64,000 bases of DNA from Rhizophagus irregularis. Taxonomy: Eukaryota > Glomeromycota > Glomeromycetes > Glomerales > Glomeraceae. Below, piece by piece: positions 1 to 11,642 of the stretch. A program made the translations under genes and the position numbers. The stretch is taken from positions 3,224,001 to 3,288,000 of the forward strand of contig NC_089454.1 of the NCBI RefSeq assembly GCF_026210795.1, written 5' to 3'. Every line of letters starts with the position of its first letter. The first letter of the stretch is position 1. The notes below the pieces were generated by a model that was given only the letters and a program-made list of their open reading frames with translations, did no database searches and was not told the origin of the DNA.

Positions 1-825
1 ATAGCTATTGGCTAAATTAAACATTGCTGTTTCATCACCATTTTCTGCAGCTATTTGATACCAATGAAAAGCTTTTTCTAAATTCTTTTCTGTTCCTTTT
101 CCATTTTCATAACATATAGCTAAATTAAACATTGCTTTTTTATCACCATTTTCTACTGCTTTTTGATACCAATAAAAGGCTTTTTCTAAATTCTTTTCTG
201 TTCCTTCTCCATTTTCATAAAATATGGCTAAAACAAACATTGCCATTTCATCGCCATTTTCTGCTGCTTTTTGACACCAATGAAAAGATTTTTCTAAATT
301 CTTTTCTGTTCCTTCTCCATTTTTATAACATATGACTAAACTATTCATTGCATTTTCATCACCATTTTCTGCTGCTTTTTGATACCAATAAAAGGCTTTT
401 TCTAAATTCTTTTCTGTTCCTTCTCCATTTTCATAAAATATGGCTAAATTAAACATTGCTTTTTCACTACCATTTTCTACTGCTTTTTGACACCAATGAA
501 ATGCTTTTTCTAAATCCTTTTCTGCTCCTTTTCCATGATAATAACATATGGCTAAACTATTCATTGCTTCTTCATAACCATTTTCGGCTGCTTTTTGATA
601 CCAATAAAAGGCTTTTTTAAAATTCTTTTCTGTTCCTTTTCCATCTCTATATCTATTAGCTAAATTAAATATTGCTACTTTATCACCATTTTCTGCTGAT
701 CTTTCTAAAGAATTAATACATTCTTTACGCCATAATTCTTCAGTATATGGTTCATAACAATTTTTGGTATTTATCGTATCAGTATCTTTATCTGGGATAT
801 TTAAATTATTAAGGTTAGTTCCCAT
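1..825 (-). CDS. Sel1-like repeat protein, 5' part (runs off left edge)
   Basis: The reverse strand reads open from an ATG at 825 to base 1 (275 codons, no stop), so the C-terminus lies outside the window. After about 45 residues (MGTNLNNLNIPDK...) come about seven tandem 36-residue Sel1/TPR-like units. Their consensus is roughly AMFNLAxCYENGxGTEKN, then LEKAFYWYQKAAENGDE. Sel1 repeats form paired helices that act as protein-binding scaffolds. In glomeromycotan fungi they form a very large family, often fused behind a kinase domain; no kinase domain is seen in the part present. The start is the first ATG before the repeats, and upstream is AT-rich with no continuing frame. The DNA repeats are close to identical, which suggests recent unit duplication. 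Confident on family, unknown on partner. Confidence 0.88.
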   Translation of the reverse strand, partial: MGTNLNNLNIPDKDTDTINTKNCYEPYTEELWRKECINSLERSAENGDKVAIFNLANRYRDGKGTEKNFKKAFYWYQKAAENGYEEAMNSLAICYYHGKGAEKDLEKAFHWCQKAVENGSEKAMFNLAIFYENGEGTEKNLEKAFYWYQKAAENGDENAMNSLVICYKNGEGTEKNLEKSFHWCQKAAENGDEMAMFVLAIFYENGEGTEKNLEKAFYWYQKAVENGDKKAMFNLAICYENGKGTEKNLEKAFHWYQIAAENGDETAMFNLANSY

Positions 826-2279
826 TTGGTTATTTTAGAAATTTATTTTATTAAAATAAATTTTTTTAAAAAAAAATTTTATTTTTTTTTTATTCAATGT
901 GCCATGAATGAGTTACTAAAAAGGGAATATTTGACCAAAAGTAGAAATTACAATAAAAATGAATTTTTTTCGGGTCATTTTTTCCGATGCACTGATCTGC
1001 ATCGTACCAAATTCTAAAAAAGTTTCTATTGAAACAGATTGGTCCGATGTGTCGAATTTCACAGTGTTTCATTATAGTAGCCATACGCAAAATTTCAAAC
1101 AATTTATGTATTTTAACATTCTATTATTTAAATAAACTTAATTAAAAGCTCTATTTAAGTAGAATCTAAATAAAAAGATGTTAATTTAAAAATAAACAAG
1201 CTTAGTTTTTGAAAAATTTTAAAACTATTAGAAACATTTTTATCAGCATGTTCTTCAATGAAATTGGTAGACAAATAAATTGGTATGAATTGATATTTTT
1301 ACAAATAAAACTTATTATATAGGTTTACAAAAATCGTTATACTAATATAATTGTAATAATTACATTCAGTAGTAATTTTTTTATGTTCTCAAAAATTTGA
1401 CGATACATAGTATAATAAATGATTATTATAAATTAAGAATCCTGTCATACTCACAATTATACTTACAAATACACAAATAGTATTAAAAAAGAACTTTTTT
1501 AAAAAAATTTTCTGGGTATCATAACTATAACTATTATATGCTTAAAAAATAATAAAAGTAAAATATATAAATTAAATCTATTTTTGATGAAAATAGATCA
1601 ATAAATGAATCCTAATTTAGGAAACTTGGAATTGTTTTAAAAAATAATTTGAAATAATGAATACAATTTTCCTTTTCTCTAAATTTTTAAATTACAGATA
1701 TTTATGTAATAGTCATGTGCATTAATTTAACTTAATTGTAACAAATTTTTTTTTATTAAATTCATAAATAATGATTGTTTAACCTGACTTTTTGCATTTC
1801 TTAAATGTAAAATCAAACAGTATTAACGTTCTGTTTTCAAAAATTTATATTGAAGGTTAAGTTTTTTTAACTATATTTTACCAAATTTAAATTCTTTTAA
1901 TTATCTAAACAGTGAACGGATTTTATTTTATTAGATAATTTTATAAAACTTCGTATTTATTAATTTCTCTACATAATGGTTAAAAATAAATATTAGTCAC
2001 GTGACCATGCAACGCAATTTATGATTTTGAAAAAGGTTCACGAATATTGTTTATCAAATTAAGACCTATAAAAAGATCCATTTAATTTCGGTGGTTGGTC
2101 ATTTAGAGGTAAAAATGAATCAAATTTTAATCAAGCTGAAGTAAAAAGAATGGAACCATTTATACCGACCGGCAAGTGAGCCATTAAATGTTTTAATTTC
2201 TGAGTAGTCATGTCATATGTCGTTATAAGGATAAAAACCATTTGATTCCATAATTTCTAGTTCAATTAAAATCTACAGT
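826..2279. other. AT-rich intergenic DNA
   Basis: No supported gene. Short frames at 826-1102 lack family features. A plus-strand stretch at about 2088-2180 (reading PFNFGGWSFRGKNESNF and ending in a stop) looks protein-like but has no start or recognised family, so it is not called. Confidence 0.5.
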
Positions 2280-3223
2280 AAATTAATATATTTTCAAATT
2301 CTGCAATATTTTTATCATTCAATGATAATTGAAGATAACTAAGATTCTATAAATTGCCTGGATAAGCTTTTCATTATCTCTGGAATGTTGAAAAAGAATT
2401 CTGATTTCAATAAGTTAAATATAACCAATTTGCAACCTTGTATTTTAAACTTACAAAATTTACAAGGTAAGAAAGATAATTTGTAATAGGTATTCAATAT
2501 ATTTTTAAATACTGGATTGTATCTGCACAATTAATTAGCGATTAGTGATTTACAATATAACTCATTACTAAACATATTATTAGAGTTAACAATGACTTAC
2601 TTTAGGTTTCTTTGAGTTTCAATTAATCTAAGATTCCAGGATTTTTCGTAATGTTATTAATTTCAAATCTCAACTTTTTAATTGATGTGTTTATCATAGC
2701 CAATCTCTCTAAAACATTACTATTGATTTCAGTTCAATATTACAAAAAAAGTATTCAAGTTCTAAAATTTCTGAAAAACAATGCTCAGTCCCTGTAATAT
2801 AAATATGGGATAGCTTGTGGATAGCAATAGAAACAAATTTTGTATTCATATTAAATAGATTCAATATTTCATTTCCTACAATATAAATTTTGGACTCTGG
2901 ATATTTGAAAAAATCGTGCATGATGCTATCTAAAAAACATTTCCAAAATCTGATATAATTAAAAAGAGTTTGCTGATATGGTTGTGCAATAAATTCAACC
3001 CCTTGATTCATCAAATTATTTCTTGATTCTTCCGACAAATGTGAAAGTATTACATTAAAAAAAACATGTTCGTTAATATCTTGTTTATTGGGATTTTCCA
3101 TAAAATTGGAATGAATGTTTTACACCAAGTCCTATTAACCAAAAGGCATGAATAAAGAGTCTTGTTATCATCTTGCAATTCCTCCAATATTAGGAGCATT
3201 ACGTCTTTGTTAAGCCTTGCCAT
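2280..3223 (-). pseudogene. Decayed F-box/LRR-type protein gene
   Basis: From an ATG at 3223 the minus strand reads MARLNKDVMLLILEELQDDN and then a TLYSCLLVNRTWCKTFIPILW segment, the usual F-box start of a family greatly expanded in Rhizophagus (substrate adaptors of SCF ubiquitin ligases). The frame is lost at about 3100 in TGGAAAATCCC, where the family motif LW(E/K)NP needs one more base. The next frame continues (ENPNKQDINEHVFF... to 2709) with family features such as TLFNYxRFWKCF. Below 2709 recognisable blocks (SIKKLRFEIN, LRLIETQRNLK, IPITNYLSYLVNFVSL) appear in shifting frames with stops, which marks an old pseudogene. A 16-base poly-A lies just upstream of the ATG. The break at 3100 alone could be a base-calling error, but the later breaks could not. 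Confidence 0.75.
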
Positions 3224-4918
3224 TTTTTTTTTTTTTTTTAGAGAAGAAAATTGGTCCTTTTTTTAGATGGAATTATGGCGTGAAATGTACAACAAACAAA
3301 TGATCAATAAAATGAATGAGAAGTCATTTATGCATTGTGTAAATCTTGATATATTAACTGGAGGATTGATTAATCAACTAATTTAATGGAATTTTTTTTT
3401 TAAAAGAAAAATAAAACAAGAATTTATGAAATCTGGTAAAATTCGGTAAAAAACTAAAGTAGGGTTAAAAAAAATACCGGAGATTGGAGCGTTATTTTCA
3501 AAATTTACCATATGTAAAGCATGCAGCTTGCTTATGCCACGAATTTCCTTTTTTAACATCTCTTAAACAAAATATGTTTCATTCAATTAAACGTTAATAT
3601 ATCCATAAAATTTACACATAAGATTTTGGAGTTTCATCATTTCTTTTTTTTAATGTATGTGTTGTATAAATAAGAACTTTATAAATAAATTTGAACGGTG
3701 TTTAAAATTTTTTAAACGTATTACGATAAATGTAATTTGATTGGTTCGGAAAGTAAAGTTCAGTGCCTGTCAATTCATGCATGTGCTTTGAATGATGAAA
3801 TGTGGAATAAAAAAGACCAGGATCGGAGGCTATTTTTATTAGTTCACTACATGTAAAATATAATAAGCGACTAATAATGCTACTAATTTATTAAGAATAA
3901 CAATAAATTAGCGACCAAAATGGGTCTGGTTCATCTAGTAGATCTAGTAGATCTATTAGTAATAGGTTTTGGGCGTTTTAAATTATTAAAATCAAAAGAG
4001 CGTTTGCCGCTAGTTTATTATTGTTATTTTTGTTGTTGTCGTTATCCATTGATAAAAGATGACCATAAAAAATAAATATTGAATATGGGATATTATATTA
4101 TAAAAACTTTTTATTTAGATACTATTTAGTTTGGATCTAATAAGTATTGATGCTTACTTCCATCTTAGACGGGTTAGTAGATAAAAAAATAACATATAGT
4201 TATATCTATTGTATTTTTTTTATTTTTTTTATATATGTTATTATAAATTTCATTAAAATAATTAAAACTAACAAATATACATTTATTAAAACAAATAAAC
4301 TATTGTGAAAAGTATGTGCTATTCCCTCTATAGTAGTAGTTTTTTTTGTATATTATAAAATCTGACAAAGAAATACGTGTTATTAACAAAGATATATGTA
4401 AAAATATTTATATTTAATTTTATATATGTATTGTCAGTGAAACGTTTGTCGGTGAAATGATTGTCGGTGAAATGATTGTCGGTGAAGTAATTGAGACCCA
4501 CCAAGATTGGCAAATTATTTTGTAACTTCTCATTCAAAATTACTTCATAAGACTTGGCGTTCCAACAATGAGCTTCCTAAATCAATTGTCTAACGATCAA
4601 TATAAAAAAAACAAAAAAAAACTAGAAAATAACAAGTATTAATAATTCTAAACGGAAATTGTTCTCCGAATCACCAGATTACGCCTTATCATTATGTAGA
4701 ATTAAAATATGTGCATGCTTACGATCTTACTATTTTTGGTCTCATTAATACATTATTATGTTCTTATTTTTTTCCTCTGTTAATTTATTTTATTTAAAAT
4801 GCCAAAACCAGAATATTGACAGAGATGCATGATGTAACATAATAAAAGACACCATGATCAAGTGGTATTGGTCGTACATGGTCGTGCATGGTCGTACATA
4901 GTCGTACACACAAAATTG
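3224..4918. other. AT-rich intergenic DNA
   Basis: No gene seen. It contains a short minisatellite (4436-4490) and, at 4865-4910, four near-copies of GGTCGTACAT. Confidence 0.5.
4436..4490. repeat. 15-bp minisatellite
   Basis: About three tandem copies of GTCGGTGAAATGATT with slight variation. On the minus strand they read as FTDNH units in a short open frame that is not otherwise gene-like. Confidence 0.7.
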
Positions 4919-6240
4919 CTAATTATTACATGCGCAGTGATTGATATTGTTGTCAAGTGGGTATGTGGAATCTTCTTCAATTTGAATCTTGTTTTCGACA
5001 TTTTCTTGATCACTTGAGTCCTCAGCATTTGACGGTATTAATTCGTTGTTAAAAATAAGATTAACATGGATAATCTTTAGTATAGCAAGAATACTATGAC
5101 ATCATTTTGCAGAATTAAATCTTTTTATTATTGTTTGTATAACATATAGGATATTTCACGTCTGTGCGCATGAAATATATTTTTTTAAACTCGTTATACG
5201 GGTGGTACATCTCTCCATTCCGCAGATCGGCGGATATGTGACATTGTATTAATTTTTGAAACTCATCAAATGATTCATATCCATATGTATTACAGATTGA
5301 ACAGAGATCCTCTTTATATATATATTGGTTTCCTTGTAATATCCATAAAATGTAGTTCTTTTAAGTCCATCAGGATATTCTTCATGGAACTGTTCCCACA
5401 AATCTTTTTGGTATTTTTCAGATAATATACAGGTAATCCACTGGCATTATCTGTTTTGTAAGAATGTTTGCTTTATTCTGAAAAAATTTTCAATTTGATC
5501 CTTTTTTTTCAGGTGATAGTTGTTAAGAAGTAATTTTCGGTTTTTCCATTTGAACACCTCCTGGACCATTAATACGTACATAATAACGTGCTTAATTAGA
5601 AACCTAATAATTACAGGTATTATATAAATTTATTTTATAATTTTAAAAATTTCGATACTAACCGATAAATTTCGTTTTATCGTTTCATATGAAAATGTAT
5701 CGGCAATAATAGATAATATTCTTCTTTTACCAACAATTTCACGAATATTACTAACTATAAAGCATCATGAAATGCATTCCAAAATTGCTTTGTATGGTTT
5801 TCAGGAGTAGTATATCTTTGATTTTATCTGGATCTTTTGACCGCGTCCAAAATTGAAGCTAAAAAAAATTTTCAATTTAAAATTATGTAATTTTTTTTTA
5901 AAAGGTGTTATCTTAATAAAACCAGCATGACGCAATAAAGCTTTCCACGCTCAAAATTCACGATCTTGATAATATTTCTTGAAATTCCTTATAAATTCTA
6001 ACAATTGCTTCATCATCGCCAAATTCTTGAAAAATAATGGTTATAATCATGTATAAAAGAACTTTTATACCCCTCACCCGCATAATTCCAATCAGGATTT
6101 TTTGATACACCAATACTAAAAGCCATTATACTCAAATTCTCTGCCTTAAAAGCAAAGGGACGAAATATACATCTGAAAGTAATGTTTCAGATATATGCGA
6201 AATGTCAAATCCCATTACTTATTGTACTAAAATGTGAAGT
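4919..6240 (-). pseudogene. Decayed copy of a multicopy glomeromycotan protein gene
   Basis: Reverse-strand blocks follow one another in family order but in changing frames: SIMAFSIGVSKNPDWNYAGE with YKSSFIHDYNHYF (about 6030-6130), FGDDEAIVRIYKEFQEILSR, SNIREIVGKRRILSIIADTF (about 5680-5760), ARYYVRINGPGGVQMEKPK, EKYQKDLWEQFHEEYPDGLK (about 5350-5420), then EDLCSICNTYGYESFDEFQ (about 5240-5300) with a C-x-x-C pair. From memory these resemble an uncharacterised high-copy family of arbuscular mycorrhizal fungi, probably carried by mobile elements. I cannot name it. A final acidic stretch (about 4920-5060) ends in a stop. At least four frameshifts and stops make this a pseudogene. It is missing the large C-terminal part I would expect. 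Confidence 0.55.
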
Positions 6241-6718
6241 TGTGTTAATAAGTGCTGCGATTACGTATTTTCTCTCTACAAACGTTTTTATGAAATGCCT
6301 GTCGAACCGGTCTACTTCGTAGCTCCGCCTTTAGTTATTGGTTAAGTGTGGGCACTATAAATTTCATTGCGAAGACAAGGTTGCATTGTTCACCCAAAAA
6401 CGGTCACGTAGAACAAGTCCTAAATAAGCTACATTGCCGTCCATGCTTAAGGACTGAACCTCTTAAATTATATGTTACAAAAGCAGACGAGCAATTAGCA
6501 ACTGATCTAAACGAAAAATTACATCATAGATTAGTGTCCAAGTATATAATATTGTGGAATTTATATATTGAATAACATAATCATTAATCGTTACAATTAT
6601 TTAACTAGTATCATATCTGTAAATTATGGGACGAAAATGAAACGATCAACGAAAGACGCGTTTTTTTGACATTTGAAAATACGTGAACAGATTAAAGAAA
6701 AAAGATCAAAATCACATT
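6241..6718. other. Intergenic; one unassigned short frame
   Basis: A 75-codon plus-strand frame (6348-6575) contains a plausible peptide with HCRPCLR but no recognised domain or relative, so it is not called as a gene. Confidence 0.35.
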
Positions 6719-7517
6719 TTATTTTTTATTTGAAATGAAATCACTATGTTGTTCTATGAGTTTTTTGCGCAAATATCCCCAACGACGGTCTGTCATCTCT
6801 TCTTTACTTTTGCAGGCGTCCTTGTAAGCTTGACATTTTTGTAAAATAATGAAATTAAACTTTTCACCAGTGTATGGGTTATTTTCGTTCTCCATTTCCT
6901 TACATTTAGAGGTTAGAAGTTTTAGACGATGATCTTGGGCACCTTTCTCATATTCAGCTTGATAACCTTTGTACTCTCTTATCTTATCTTTACGGAGCAG
7001 TATGTCCCTCAATTTTCTTTGGTATGCATTTGATTTCTTCGTACGCCATTCGTCCCTCTTCTCGGGTAAGAGTGCATTATACTCGTTTCTTGCTGAATCA
7101 ACATCACTTTTCAAGTAGAATTTGCAGTTTTCAAACTTTTTATTGTATTTGGATAAAGGCGTTTTATCAACAAGGAGTTCCTCATATGGCAATTCACAAG
7201 GTGGTGGAACTGATGAGAAACGAGATTCGATACATTTTCTACAGCTTCGTACATTCCAAGCCGAATAAATTTTTATCGAGTTTTTGCCCGGTGGGATTTT
7301 TTTACAAAATTGACATTTCCTCCCTAAAACAAGAAAGATGTATTCCTTCGCGAGGTTGGTCTAAAAGTGTTTTATAAATGTCTTTGCATGTTCGAAGAAG
7401 ACACAAGATGTCCTTCAGTTGAAGTTGATGGCAGATACTATCTAAAATAGAAGTTGATGTGTTATTCGAGTTAGAAAATTTTTTTTTTAAAAATTCAATG
7501 AATGTGTTCTCTGCCAT
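6719..7517 (-). CDS. F-box-like protein with CxxC...CxxC zinc module (frame break near 7315)
   Basis: From an ATG at 7517 the product starts MAENTFIEFLKKKF and has an F-box-like helix pair (SILDSICHQLQLKDILCLLR, TCKDIYKTLL). The downstream frame begins CQFCKKIPPGKNSIKIYSAW, continues with CRKC, and then has a long basic, helical, coiled-coil-like tail ending ISNKK. CxxC plus CxxC after an F-box is a common fungal layout, and such proteins are presumed ubiquitin-ligase adaptors. The two halves are in different frames. The switch is at about 7312-7320 (TTGTTTTAGGGAGG on the minus strand). It could be an intron acceptor whose donor I cannot find, or a small deletion, because the 50-60 residues usual between the halves are missing. 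The open frame extends upstream to 7670, but MAEN fits the family better. Function inferred. Confidence 0.6.
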
Positions 7518-8340
7518 TACAATTTTTGCGGAAAATTTTTTAAAAAAATTACAAACCCTTTTATATGAATATATGACATTGGAAAGTTCTGGAAAAAATG
7601 TCGATATTAAAATGTATGAAATAATACAAGACTGGAAGGATCTGGAAAAAAATGACGAGTGGCGTAGCACGAAGAACCCTAAACCTAAATAGTTTAGTGA
7701 TTGATGTTAAGACATTTTTTAGAACTCGTGACTGCAGTCGGTCAATTTCCAAAATTAGATTGTGTAACAAAATATCTTCTAGAATGATCTGCAATTTACA
7801 CATTAAACTTTATATGTCGGATTTGTTGCCAGGTTACACATGATCTGTGCACATGATCCGGACGATTATTTTCGGTAATTATTATATACGGGGTTTAAAG
7901 TTACAATTGCAATCACCATTGCAAGAAGACAAAGTAAGAATTCTTTGATTTTTGTTTTAATTGCTTAAAAAAGCCACTAAAAGCCACTAACACTATTATT
8001 TTGATACTTACAGTTAATGACCAGTTGCAATTTTTTAGAAGAACCAAATGTTTCTTCTTGCGTGTCAGAAATCCTCCAAAACATGCCCTTGAGGAGTTGA
8101 TACGACAAATAAATCAAGTGCAATCTTAACTCAGTTGAAGGTTTAGAATGGTTATTAAGGATCAGGTTTAGGCAATTTGAAGATTTCAGAAACAAGTTTC
8201 TTGACGGGATAGAAAAATTGGTCAATTTGTTCAAAGAAAAAAGAAACAAGTAATTATTTCTTCTCTTTTTCTTTTCAGCTTTCAATTGACAGATATGATT
8301 ATTTAACCGAAATATTATAATAATATTTTGTGACAAGGTA
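7518..8340. other. Intergenic DNA
   Basis: Only overlapping short frames on both strands with no family resemblance. Nothing called. Confidence 0.4.
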
Positions 8341-8598
8341 TTCTTGAAACAACTTTACTGCAGAAAGAAGTTATTGATGATTTTATTGATGAAGAAAAAT
8401 AATAATTGTATTATGACGCTGGTTGAATGCTGTGAAAATTGATGATTTAAGAAAAGAAGATTCAATGATTTATTTAAATAATCTCGTTAAAAAAGCTGTA
8501 ATTTTTAATTATAATACCAGAGATCCAGAAAGACTGAAAACTTTGGACGTAATGACAAAAAATTTAGCAGTTTCATCTAGAAATGGCTGAAACTTCGC
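8341..8598 (+). pseudogene. Unassigned coding remnant
   Basis: The plus strand reads LETTLLQKEVIDDFIDEEK, then two stops, and then in another frame VKIDDLRKEDSMIYLNNLV followed by KKAVIFNYNTRDPERLKTLD and a stop at 8598. The composition is protein-like and unlike the surrounding AT-rich DNA, but I recognise no family. It lies just outside the DDE-gene element described below. Confidence 0.3.
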
Positions 8599-8895
8599 TA
8601 ATAATTTACAATTATAAAAATTCGGTTAGATATAATATTTTTATTAAAAGGCAAAACAAATAAAATTACATGTTTCTCATCACCGGCCGTGTGATTCAAA
8701 TCTGAAAACTCGAAAATTTTATTATTTTTATCACGTGATCAATATACTAATAAAATTTTATGAAGCAGGTTAATATTTATATTATATTAATATCAAATAC
8801 GCAAAATATCAATTACAAAAATTGCACTGTAATTACTATATATAAATTTGCATTAATCTTAATTTTGTGACATAGATATACCGTTTGCCGTTTGG
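8599..8895. other. 3' flank of the DDE gene
   Basis: Holds the 25-bp sequence (8656-8680) that recurs inverted at 18394-18418 with 22 of 25 matches, a possible end of the element that carries the DDE gene. Otherwise AT-rich. Confidence 0.4.
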
Positions 8896-9434
8896 CTAAG
8901 CTTTTTTGGCTTTTTTCTTTTGATGTTCTTCACCGCCAAACTTTAAACCTTTTTCACGTTTTCGCTTAAATCCGGGACCTGTCTCACATTCATTACAGTA
9001 TGGATAGGTATCATTGCTACTTGGAATTTCAATGTCAGCAATGCCACAATTAAAGCATACTGCCATGAAACATTTGGCAGAGTAATAAGTTCTTCCCATT
9101 TCCTGTTGACAACTCAACTTTGCATTTACAAAAATATCTTTAAACAAATCTCTAACCATTTTGTTTTCTTGATCTTGTTCCATATTGCTTGTACCTTCCC
9201 TATTTGTATTCAAATTTTCTCTTGCTTTTGAGTTTATAGCAAAAGATAAATCCGTAAGATCCGCAAAAGTAGCACCACAACTATAATCAACAGTCTCTAA
9301 AAATGAATGCAACTTTCGAATCATCTCCTGTTTGACTTTACATTTAGAATATAAAACTCTTGGTCTATTGCATTCAATACACAAAACACATTGACCCACA
9401 TTACGAACATATTGTTGTGTTAGTTTTAATTGTA
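8896..9434 (-). pseudogene. DDE-transposase-like gene, segment 3 (C-terminal Cys-rich part)
   Basis: This is the 3' end of the gene that begins at 18131. It reads in frame from the Tc1 insertion site (QLKLTQQYVRNVGQCVLC) to a stop at 8896. It carries cysteine pairs typical of zinc binding: CVLCIEC near its start, a YYSAKCFMAVCFNCG block and YCNEC. It ends in a Lys-rich tail (KKKAKKA) that could be a nuclear signal. A 167-codon frame starting MGQCVLC can be read alone, but joining across the transposon (QLK follows NDL with the TA shared) shows it is not a separate gene. Confidence 0.75.
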
Positions 9435-10742
9435 CAGAGGGCGATCAAAATTATCCGGCCACTTTGTTTTGGCAAATTTATGCCGATCATGACGTAATAA
9501 CATGATGTAATCAATACATTATTTTGTATTTATAATCATGATAAACATACCCCTTAACTTCATATTTTCTAGAACATTCTAAAAATATGAAGCCACTTAC
9601 CCCAAAAACGCGTGGCGCAATTGTTTATGGACATAATTGTGGACAATCAAGTCGTACAATTGCTAAACAGTTGGGATGTGGGAAAACAACTGTTAATGAT
9701 ATACTTAAGCGCTTTCATGAAACACACTCCTTAACACCAAAAAAACAAACTGGTCGTCCACCCCTTCTTAATTCACCAGCTCAACAAGAGCTTAAAGAAT
9801 TTGTTCAAGAAAATGGTGAAAACCGCCGACTTTGCACGAAAAAGCTTGCTACAGTATGGACAGCACGTACAGAACAACCTGTTTCTGCTATTACTATACG
9901 CCGTAACCTTAAGAAAGTTGGGTTAACAGCTTGTATACCTCGTAAAAAACCTGCACTGTCAGAAGCACATTGTCAGGCTCGTCTTGAATGGGCCCATGCG
10001 CATGAAAATTGGAGTGCAAGAAAATGGAGACGTGTGCTTTTTTCTGATGAAAGCACTTTTACACAGTTTCAACAAGGACGTCAGGGAAAGGTATGGCGTG
10101 AACCTGGGGAAGAATTAAATCCTGACTGTATTTCAGTTACTGTAAAGCATAGTCCTAGCAAAATGTTTTGGGGGTGTTTTTCCTGGAATGGACTTGGACC
10201 AATTGTTCCATTAAATGGTTCAGTTACTGGTCAAACACACGCTATAACCATTAAGGATTATGTTGTACCTACTTTACAAAGGCATTTTCCACAAGGTAAT
10301 GGGATTTTCCAAGAAGATAATGCCCCACCACATCGTTCAAAGGTTGCTACGGCTGCACACGAAAACGCTGGAATTGTGGTGCTTGATTGGCCTGCCCAAA
10401 GTCCTGATCTCAATCCAATTGAGAACCTTTGGGCAGAAATGAAAATGATGGTTCGCCGTCGTACACCACCACCATCTAATATTAAAGTGCTTGAAAAATA
10501 TGTTAAAGATGCGTGGAAAGATATTCCTCTGGAATATTATAAAAAATTGGTTAATAGTATGCCTAAGAGAATTGAGGCAGTTATTGCCGCAAATGGCAAT
10601 AGAATTAATTATTAATTTTTACATAATTTAATAAATTAAATCATAAATAAAAACATTGATTTTAAATTTTTATTTTTTTTTCATATTTTTATATAAAAAT
10701 TTTTTATTTTTAAAGTGGCCGGATAATTTTGATCACCCTCTG
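9435..10742. mobile_element. Intact Tc1/mariner element
   Basis: A 1308-bp element with 31-bp terminal inverted repeats that differ at one base (CAGAGGG[C/T]GATCAAAA..., ending GGCCACTTT). It is flanked by TA on both sides (9433-9434 and 10743-10744). It holds one uninterrupted transposase gene. Removing it with one TA restores the reading frame of the interrupted minus-strand gene (SNDL then QLKLTQQY). Near-identical ends and an open transposase suggest a recent, possibly active insertion. Confidence 0.95.
9587..10615 (+). CDS. Tc1-type DD34E transposase
   Basis: A 342-residue protein, normal length for Tc1 transposases, which cut and paste the element into TA sites. Residues about 1-50 hold an HTH (GHNCGQSSRTIAKQLGCGKT) and about 51-115 a second helical DNA-binding region with a GRPP linker (GRPPLL). 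The catalytic domain has D154 (LFSDESTF), D244 (QEDNAPPH) and E279 (PIENLW); 34 residues separate the last two, which is the Tc1 signature. The NPIENLW motif is intact. The ATG lies 152 bp inside the left end and the stop 127 bp before the right end. No frameshift or stop is seen, and the base composition is richer in GC than the surroundings. All key residues are present, so the enzyme may be functional. Confidence 0.95.
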   Translation: MKPLTPKTRGAIVYGHNCGQSSRTIAKQLGCGKTTVNDILKRFHETHSLTPKKQTGRPPLLNSPAQQELKEFVQENGENRRLCTKKLATVWTARTEQPVSAITIRRNLKKVGLTACIPRKKPALSEAHCQARLEWAHAHENWSARKWRRVLFSDESTFTQFQQGRQGKVWREPGEELNPDCISVTVKHSPSKMFWGCFSWNGLGPIVPLNGSVTGQTHAITIKDYVVPTLQRHFPQGNGIFQEDNAPPHRSKVATAAHENAGIVVLDWPAQSPDLNPIENLWAEMKMMVRRRTPPPSNIKVLEKYVKDAWKDIPLEYYKKLVNSMPKRIEAVIAANGNRINY

Positions 10743-11209
10743 TAAATCATTAGAATCAGTGGTATTATTATTAGATTTGCTTTTGAGTGATGGTCGGTGC
10801 TTTTCATCAGTTTCCTTTCCATATATTTCTTTAAATGGCATATAGTGATTTTCATTACCAGGCACTGGATCAGGAAAATTGGCTAATTTTTCAAACATTT
10901 GTTTATCCCCAGAAAGTGGCTGACAAATTTCGCAAAACTCATTACCACACTTTTTTATTTCAAAGAAATAGTGGCGTTTTTGGCAACAATGATCGTAAAA
11001 TTCATTAAATTTTGACTGTAAAATATAAGAATAAAATTAGTAATTATGTTTATAAATTTTTAATATGTCAATAAATTAAATATTTACCATATTTTTAACA
11101 TGCTTAAATTGTCTAGTAGTATCTTTATTTAAATCAGGATCCAATTGTAAAATTGATTCCCACAAATTGTCAATTTCCTATTCCGTTGCAGCATCAAATG
11201 TTTTAAATG
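10743..11209 (-). pseudogene. DDE-transposase-like gene, segment 2
   Basis: Middle part of the gene that begins at 18131, between the two inserted elements. Exon 11088-11209 reads FKTFDAATE, then an in-frame TAG (11178-11180), then EIDNLWESILQLDPDLNK. The intron is 11016-11087 (GGTAAATA to TTTTACAG, phase 0). Exon 10743-11015 has SKFNEFYDHCCQKRHYFFE and CGNEFCEICQPL with clustered Cys and His, and ends SNNNTTDSNDL at the Tc1 site. The TAG replaces what would be Gln (CAG), a C-to-T change. It joins segment 1 exactly when the 4.4-kb element and one TG are removed. Confidence 0.75.
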
Positions 11210-11244
11210 CTTTACAGAAACCTTCAATTTTCATAAATATGATA

Positions 11245-11634
11245 AACATATAATTGTTAGATAGCAGTCATATTTTCGATATATAATAAAAATATTTTAG
11301 TACATGTTATATAATTATGAGATGATCAACAGATGTATAAAACATGTTCGTAATTTCCTCGATTTACGCTATTAGATAATAGTCATATTGTTGATATATA
11401 ATAAAAATATTTTAATACGTGTTATATAATTATGAGATAATCAACAGATGTATAAAATATGTTCGTAATTAACCTGATTATGCTATTAGATAACAGTCAT
11501 ATTTTCAATATGTAATAAAAATATTTTAATACACGTTATATAATTATGAGATGATCAACAGATGTATAAAACATGTTCGTAATTTCCTTGATTTACGCTG
11601 TTAGATAATAGTCATATTTTTGATATATAATAAA
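11245..11634. repeat. Subterminal tandem array, ~120-bp unit
   Basis: About three and a half units containing ATGAGATGATCAACAGATG, then TATAAAACATGTTCGTAATT and TAGATAATAGTCATATTT. The same array occurs inverted at 28165-28560. Such arrays near ends often bind CMC-type transposases; that role is inferred here. Confidence 0.85.
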
Positions 11635-11642
11635 AAAATATT

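Noticed and set aside
132-335. Plus-strand ORF in the Sel1 gene
   Set aside because: Antisense shadow of the Sel1 repeats.
6348-6575. 75-codon plus-strand ORF
   Set aside because: Plausible composition but no start context, partner exons or family.
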